Below are positions 60,216 through 64,000 of a DNA stretch of 64,000 nucleotides, in pieces. Every line of letters starts with the position of its first letter. Within the stretch, counting starts at the first letter, position 1. The notes under the pieces are model-generated. The model made no database searches and was not told where the DNA came from. It was given only the letters and a program-made list of their open reading frames with translations. Source of the DNA: Pythium myriotylum (taxonomy: Eukaryota > Oomycota > Peronosporomycetes > Pythiales > Pythiaceae); the NCBI GenBank assembly GCA_023091665.1, contig JALJCQ010000013.1, positions 3,596,001 through 3,660,000 on the forward strand, read 5' to 3'. Position numbers and translations under genes: made by a program.

Positions 60216-63200
60216 ATGGAGGTTCGACTGACTCACGTCTCGCTCACCATCAGGGTCGACGCTCCGCCGTCCGCAAACGCCCTAGCTTCGAGCAAGAAGC
60301 AGCTCCCAACCATCGCGCATGAGGTCACGAGCGGCTTCGCCGGGCTCTTCGCGTCGAAGACTGACAAACGCACCAAGACCGTGCTCAGTGACTTCTCCGG
60401 AGTCTTCAAGCCTGGCAGTCTCACGCTCGTCCTAGGCCAACCTGGCTCGGGCAAGACCTCGCTGCTTAAGCTCATCAGTGGCCGACTTGAGTCTTCCAAG
60501 ACCATCGCCCGCCAGGGAGAGGTCGCCTTCAACGGTGTGCCGATTGAACAGTTCCATGGCCGCCTGCCGCAGCTTATCAGCTACGTGCCGCAGCACGACA
60601 ACCACTTCCCGACGCTCACGGTCCACGAGACCGTCGCCTTCGCACAGGCCTGGGGTCAAGTCAGCGCGCCACACCAGCCGCCAAAGCCCTACGACAGCTC
60701 CGTCACGGCCTCCATCCTCGCAGGTCTCGGTCTCACTCACGTCCAAGACACCGTCGTCGGTGACGAGATGCTCCGAGGTGTCTCTGGAGGAGAGAAGAAG
60801 CGCCACGATCGGCGAGATGGATCTCCAAGGTCGCCTCGTGGCCTGCTACGACGAGATCACCACGGGCCTCGACTCAGCTGCCACCTTTGACATCGTCCGT
60901 CAGTACCGCGCCAACGCCATCGCGGAGCAGAAGGTCGTGGTCATGGCATTGCTGCAGCCGGCGCCAGAAGTCTTCGATCTCTTCGACACGGTCATCGTGC
61001 TCAACGAAGGTCACGTGCTGTACAACGGACCACGCGACCGAGTGCGGGACTACTTCCGTGGACTCGGATTTGACTGTCCGCCCCAACGAGACACGGCTGA
61101 CTTCGTCATGGATCTTGGCACGCGTCAGCAAAGCCAGTACACAAAGAGCGTCACGACTAGGCTTCCTCACTATCCTTCGGAGTTCGCTGATGTCTTCCAG
61201 CAATCGGACATCTATCGCGACGTGCTCAGTGATATACGTACGCCAACAGAGGCCACGCTGGTCGCAGCAGGTGAGCAGATGATCCACGTGCCCATGTTCT
61301 ACCAGCCTTTTTGGCACAACGTACGCCTGCTCATCAAGCGCGACCTTCTCGTCATGGGCCGCAATACCGCAGTGCTCAAGGCTCGCTTCGTCACGATCCT
61401 CATCTCCAGTCTGCTCCACGCCACGCTCTTCTACCAGCTCAACCAAGCCAACGTGCAACTCGTCGTCGGAATCGCCTTTGCTTCCGTGCTTTTCCTCGCG
61501 CTTGAACAAGGAAGCCAGATTCCGGTGTTTCAAAACGCGCGAAAAATCTTCTACAAGCAACGCGCCTCCAATTTGTATCAGACGTCTGCGTACGTGCTCG
61601 CCTCTGCGATCGCGCAGCTGCCCGTCATCTTCTTCCAAGTGGTCCTCTTCGGCTCGATCGTGTACTGGATCTGCGGGCTCGCTGCGACAGCAGGTCAGTT
61701 CATCATCTTCCAGCTCCTGCTGTTGCTCACGACCCTCGCATTCAGCGCGTGGTTTTTCTTCTTGGCGGCCGTGACGCCTAACTTGCACGTTGCCGAACCG
61801 ATCAACTTGATCTCGCTGCTCATGTTCATCTTGTTCGCGGGTTTTATGATCGCGCGAAACCTCATCCCCGACTACTTCATCTGGATCTACTGGGTCAACC
61901 CGGTATCGTGGTGTCTTCGTGCGATTATGATCAACCAGTTTGACGCTGAAGAGTTCAAGGTCTGCGTCTACAAGGGCGTGGACTACTGTACGCAGTATGG
62001 AAAGGCGAGCGTGGGCAGTTGGGCACTCTCCTCATACAAGGTTCAGCCCGAGCGTGTCTGGCTCTGGCTCGGTTTTGCCTACATGGCAATGATGTTCGTC
62101 TTGTTCATGGGTCTGAGCGTCTGGGTTTTGGAGAACGTGCACTTTAACGAGGGCGGGGATCGCTCGCCCACGCTAACAGAAGCCTCAGCCGCCGCAGACG
62201 GCACGAGCTCCGACAGCGACTCTCAGTCGGGTTATCGACTTGCTGAGAGTCCGCGCGAAGTCACCGCCGTCACAATCGAGGACCCGCCAGTCAAGCACGA
62301 GCGTCACTTTGCGCCGGTTTCACTCGCGTTCACTGACCTCTGGTACTCGGTGCCCAAGCCCGGAGATGAGAAGGAGGAGCTCACGCTGCTCAAAGGGATC
62401 AGCGGCTACGCCGTACCGGGCACCATCACAGCGCTCATGGGCAGCTCGGGTGCTGGCAAGACGACGCTCATGGACGTGATCGCCGGGCGAAAGACTGGCG
62501 GAACCATCAAGGGACAGATCTTCCTCAACGGCCACCCGGCCACCGACATGGCCATCCGTCGCTGCACCGCCTACTGCGAGCAGATGGATGTGCACCTCGA
62601 CTCGGCCACCATTCGCGAGGCGCTCACATTCAGTGCTGTCCTCCGACAGAGCAGCTCGATCCCCATGAGTTTGAAGCTCGAATCAGTTGAGGAGTGTCTG
62701 GATCTGCTAGATCTGCGTCCGATCGCCGACTTCATCGTTCGCGGATCGACGGTTGAGCAGCTCAAGCGACTCACCATCGGTGTGGAGCTCGCTGCGCAAC
62801 CGAGTGTGCTCTTCCTGGACGAGCCGACGAGTGGCCTTGATGCGCGTGCTGCCAAAGTGATCATGGACGGCGTGCGCAAGGTCGCTGATTCGGGTCGCAC
62901 GATCGTCTGCACGATCCACCAGCCTTCGTTCGAGGTCTTCCAGGTCTTCGATAGATTGCTGTTGCTCAAGCGTGGAGGTGAGACCGTGTACTTCGGAGAC
63001 CTTGGGCACCGCGGGCGTGCGATCATCGACTACTTTCAGGCCATCCACGGCGTTTCGCCGATCCCGTCGGACGACTACAACCCAGCAACGTGGATGCTTG
63101 AAGTTATCGGTGCCGGTGTCGGTGGTGGGTCCAGTGAGGAGAAGCAAGTCAAGTTGGACGCCATGTCTGACTTCGTGGCCACTTTCCAGACGAGTGCAAA

Positions 63201-64000
63201 GAAAGCCGAGCTGGATGCTGGTCTCAATCAGGACGGGATCACACGACCAGCAACAGGGGTCGGTCCCGTGGCGTTCGAGAAGAAGCGCGCGGCTACCAAC
63301 GGCGTGCAGGCTCGCATACTGCTCCAGCGTTCGTTCCGCACGTACTGGCGCACCCCTGACTACATGCTCTCTCGCGCGATTGCGTATGCGATGCTCTCAC
63401 TTTTGATGGGGCTGTCGTACCGAGACAGCGACTACAGCACGTTCCAAGGCGCCAATGCTGGTGTCAGTCTTGTGTACGGCTCGACCGTTTTCATCGGCGT
63501 CGTCGCCTTCGATGCAGCGCTGCCACTGGCGAGTGAGCTACGAGGAGCTTTCTACCGCGAACGTGCGTCACAGACATACAACGCATTCTGGTATTTTGTC
63601 AGTTCGAGCATCGTCGAGATCCCGTACGTGTTCGCTGTCACCCTGATCTTCTGCAGCATCATCTTTCCGATCGCTGGCTTTCGTGGAGCCTATCTCTTCT
63701 TGCTTTACTGGGTCCACTCCTCGTTCCATGTGCTGCTGCAGACGTACTTTGGCGAGCTCCTTGCGATCGCGTTGCCGGACGTCACATCTGCGCTCACGAT
63801 TGCCGTTATTCTCAACTCGTTCTTTTTCAATGTCATGGGTTTTAACCCACCTACGAGCAATATTCCGTCCGGTTACAAGTGGGTCTATGAGATCCTCCCA
63901 ACCAAGTTCCCTTTCACGATCATCACAGCGTTGCTGTTTGGCCGGTGCGAACATGACAGCGACTTTGGATGCAAGCAACTTGAGGGCGACTTACCACCGC
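60216..64000 (+). pseudogene. PDR-type (ABCG full-size) ABC transporter, frameshifted, cut by window end
   Basis: The first frame (60216..60803) has NBD1 Walker A G-Q-P-G-S-G-K-T-S and the ABC signature V-S-G-G-E-K-K-R. Directly after the last Arg codon two bases are missing compared with the family V-T-I-G-E-M continuation. The reading therefore jumps to a frame open from 60805 to the window end. That frame gives T-I-G-E-M-D, then D-E-I-T-T-G-L-D-S-A-A-T, a six-helix membrane domain with Cys-containing loop, and NBD2 (G-S-S-G-A-G-K-T-T, L-F-L-D-E-P-T-S-G-L-D). The start of the second membrane domain follows. Such pumps export drugs, terpenoids or lipids across the plasma membrane. If the 2-nt gap is a sequencing error the gene is intact; the true 3' end lies beyond 64000. 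Confidence 0.8.

Overview
The window reads as nuclear DNA of an oomycete, probably a plant-associated or soil member of the Peronosporales/Pythiales. I infer this from four things. Several genes carry the oomycete core promoter (initiator TCAYTYY followed by a CAWTTTNYY-like box) 15-70 bp before the ATG. There is a family of secreted AA17-like copper oxygenases, known from oomycetes. A full-size PDR transporter, an LRR/transmembrane protein and BED-hAT and RNase H/SET transposon debris are of types common in these genomes. Genes are dense and mostly intronless; the few introns are short (56-191 nt) GT-AG introns.

Layout. 1-16 kb: tandem families. GNAT acetyltransferases (four intact, one broken) are followed by saccharopine-dehydrogenase-like oxidoreductases (four intact, one 5'-truncated). 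The block [GNAT, GNAT, SDH-like] is duplicated (1-2.2 kb and 3.8-6.7 kb). The left copy has decayed at both ends, but its middle GNAT is almost identical to the right copy. 15-20 kb: an aquaglyceroporin, a two-exon ELMO-domain protein and an ankyrin-repeat protein. 21-29 kb: a secreted three-trefoil lectin ORF continues in the same frame, across a single TGA, into a 1500-residue protein with 11/22-residue helical repeats; a secreted Ala/Pro-rich Cys protein lies opposite. 29-34 kb: a complete hAT element with 8-bp target duplication, perfect short palindromes, and two diverged direct repeats. 32-51 kb: five AA17-like LPMO genes, two forming a near-perfect ~1-kb inverted duplication, interspersed with multi-pass membrane proteins, a five-exon LRR membrane gene, a SET-domain fragment and retroelement debris. 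53-59 kb: two intact members of a large membrane-protein family whose third member (38-40.6 kb) is a pseudogene. 60-64 kb: a PDR/ABCG transporter with a 2-nt frameshift, cut by the window end.

Biologically, the clearest theme is secreted or surface functions (LPMOs, lectin-like and Cys-rich secreted proteins, transporters, membrane proteins) in a region shaped by local duplication, gene conversion, inversion and transposition. The strongest candidates for something undescribed are the LPMO cluster with its conserved C-terminal tail, and the lectin/helical-repeat giant protein split by one stop codon.
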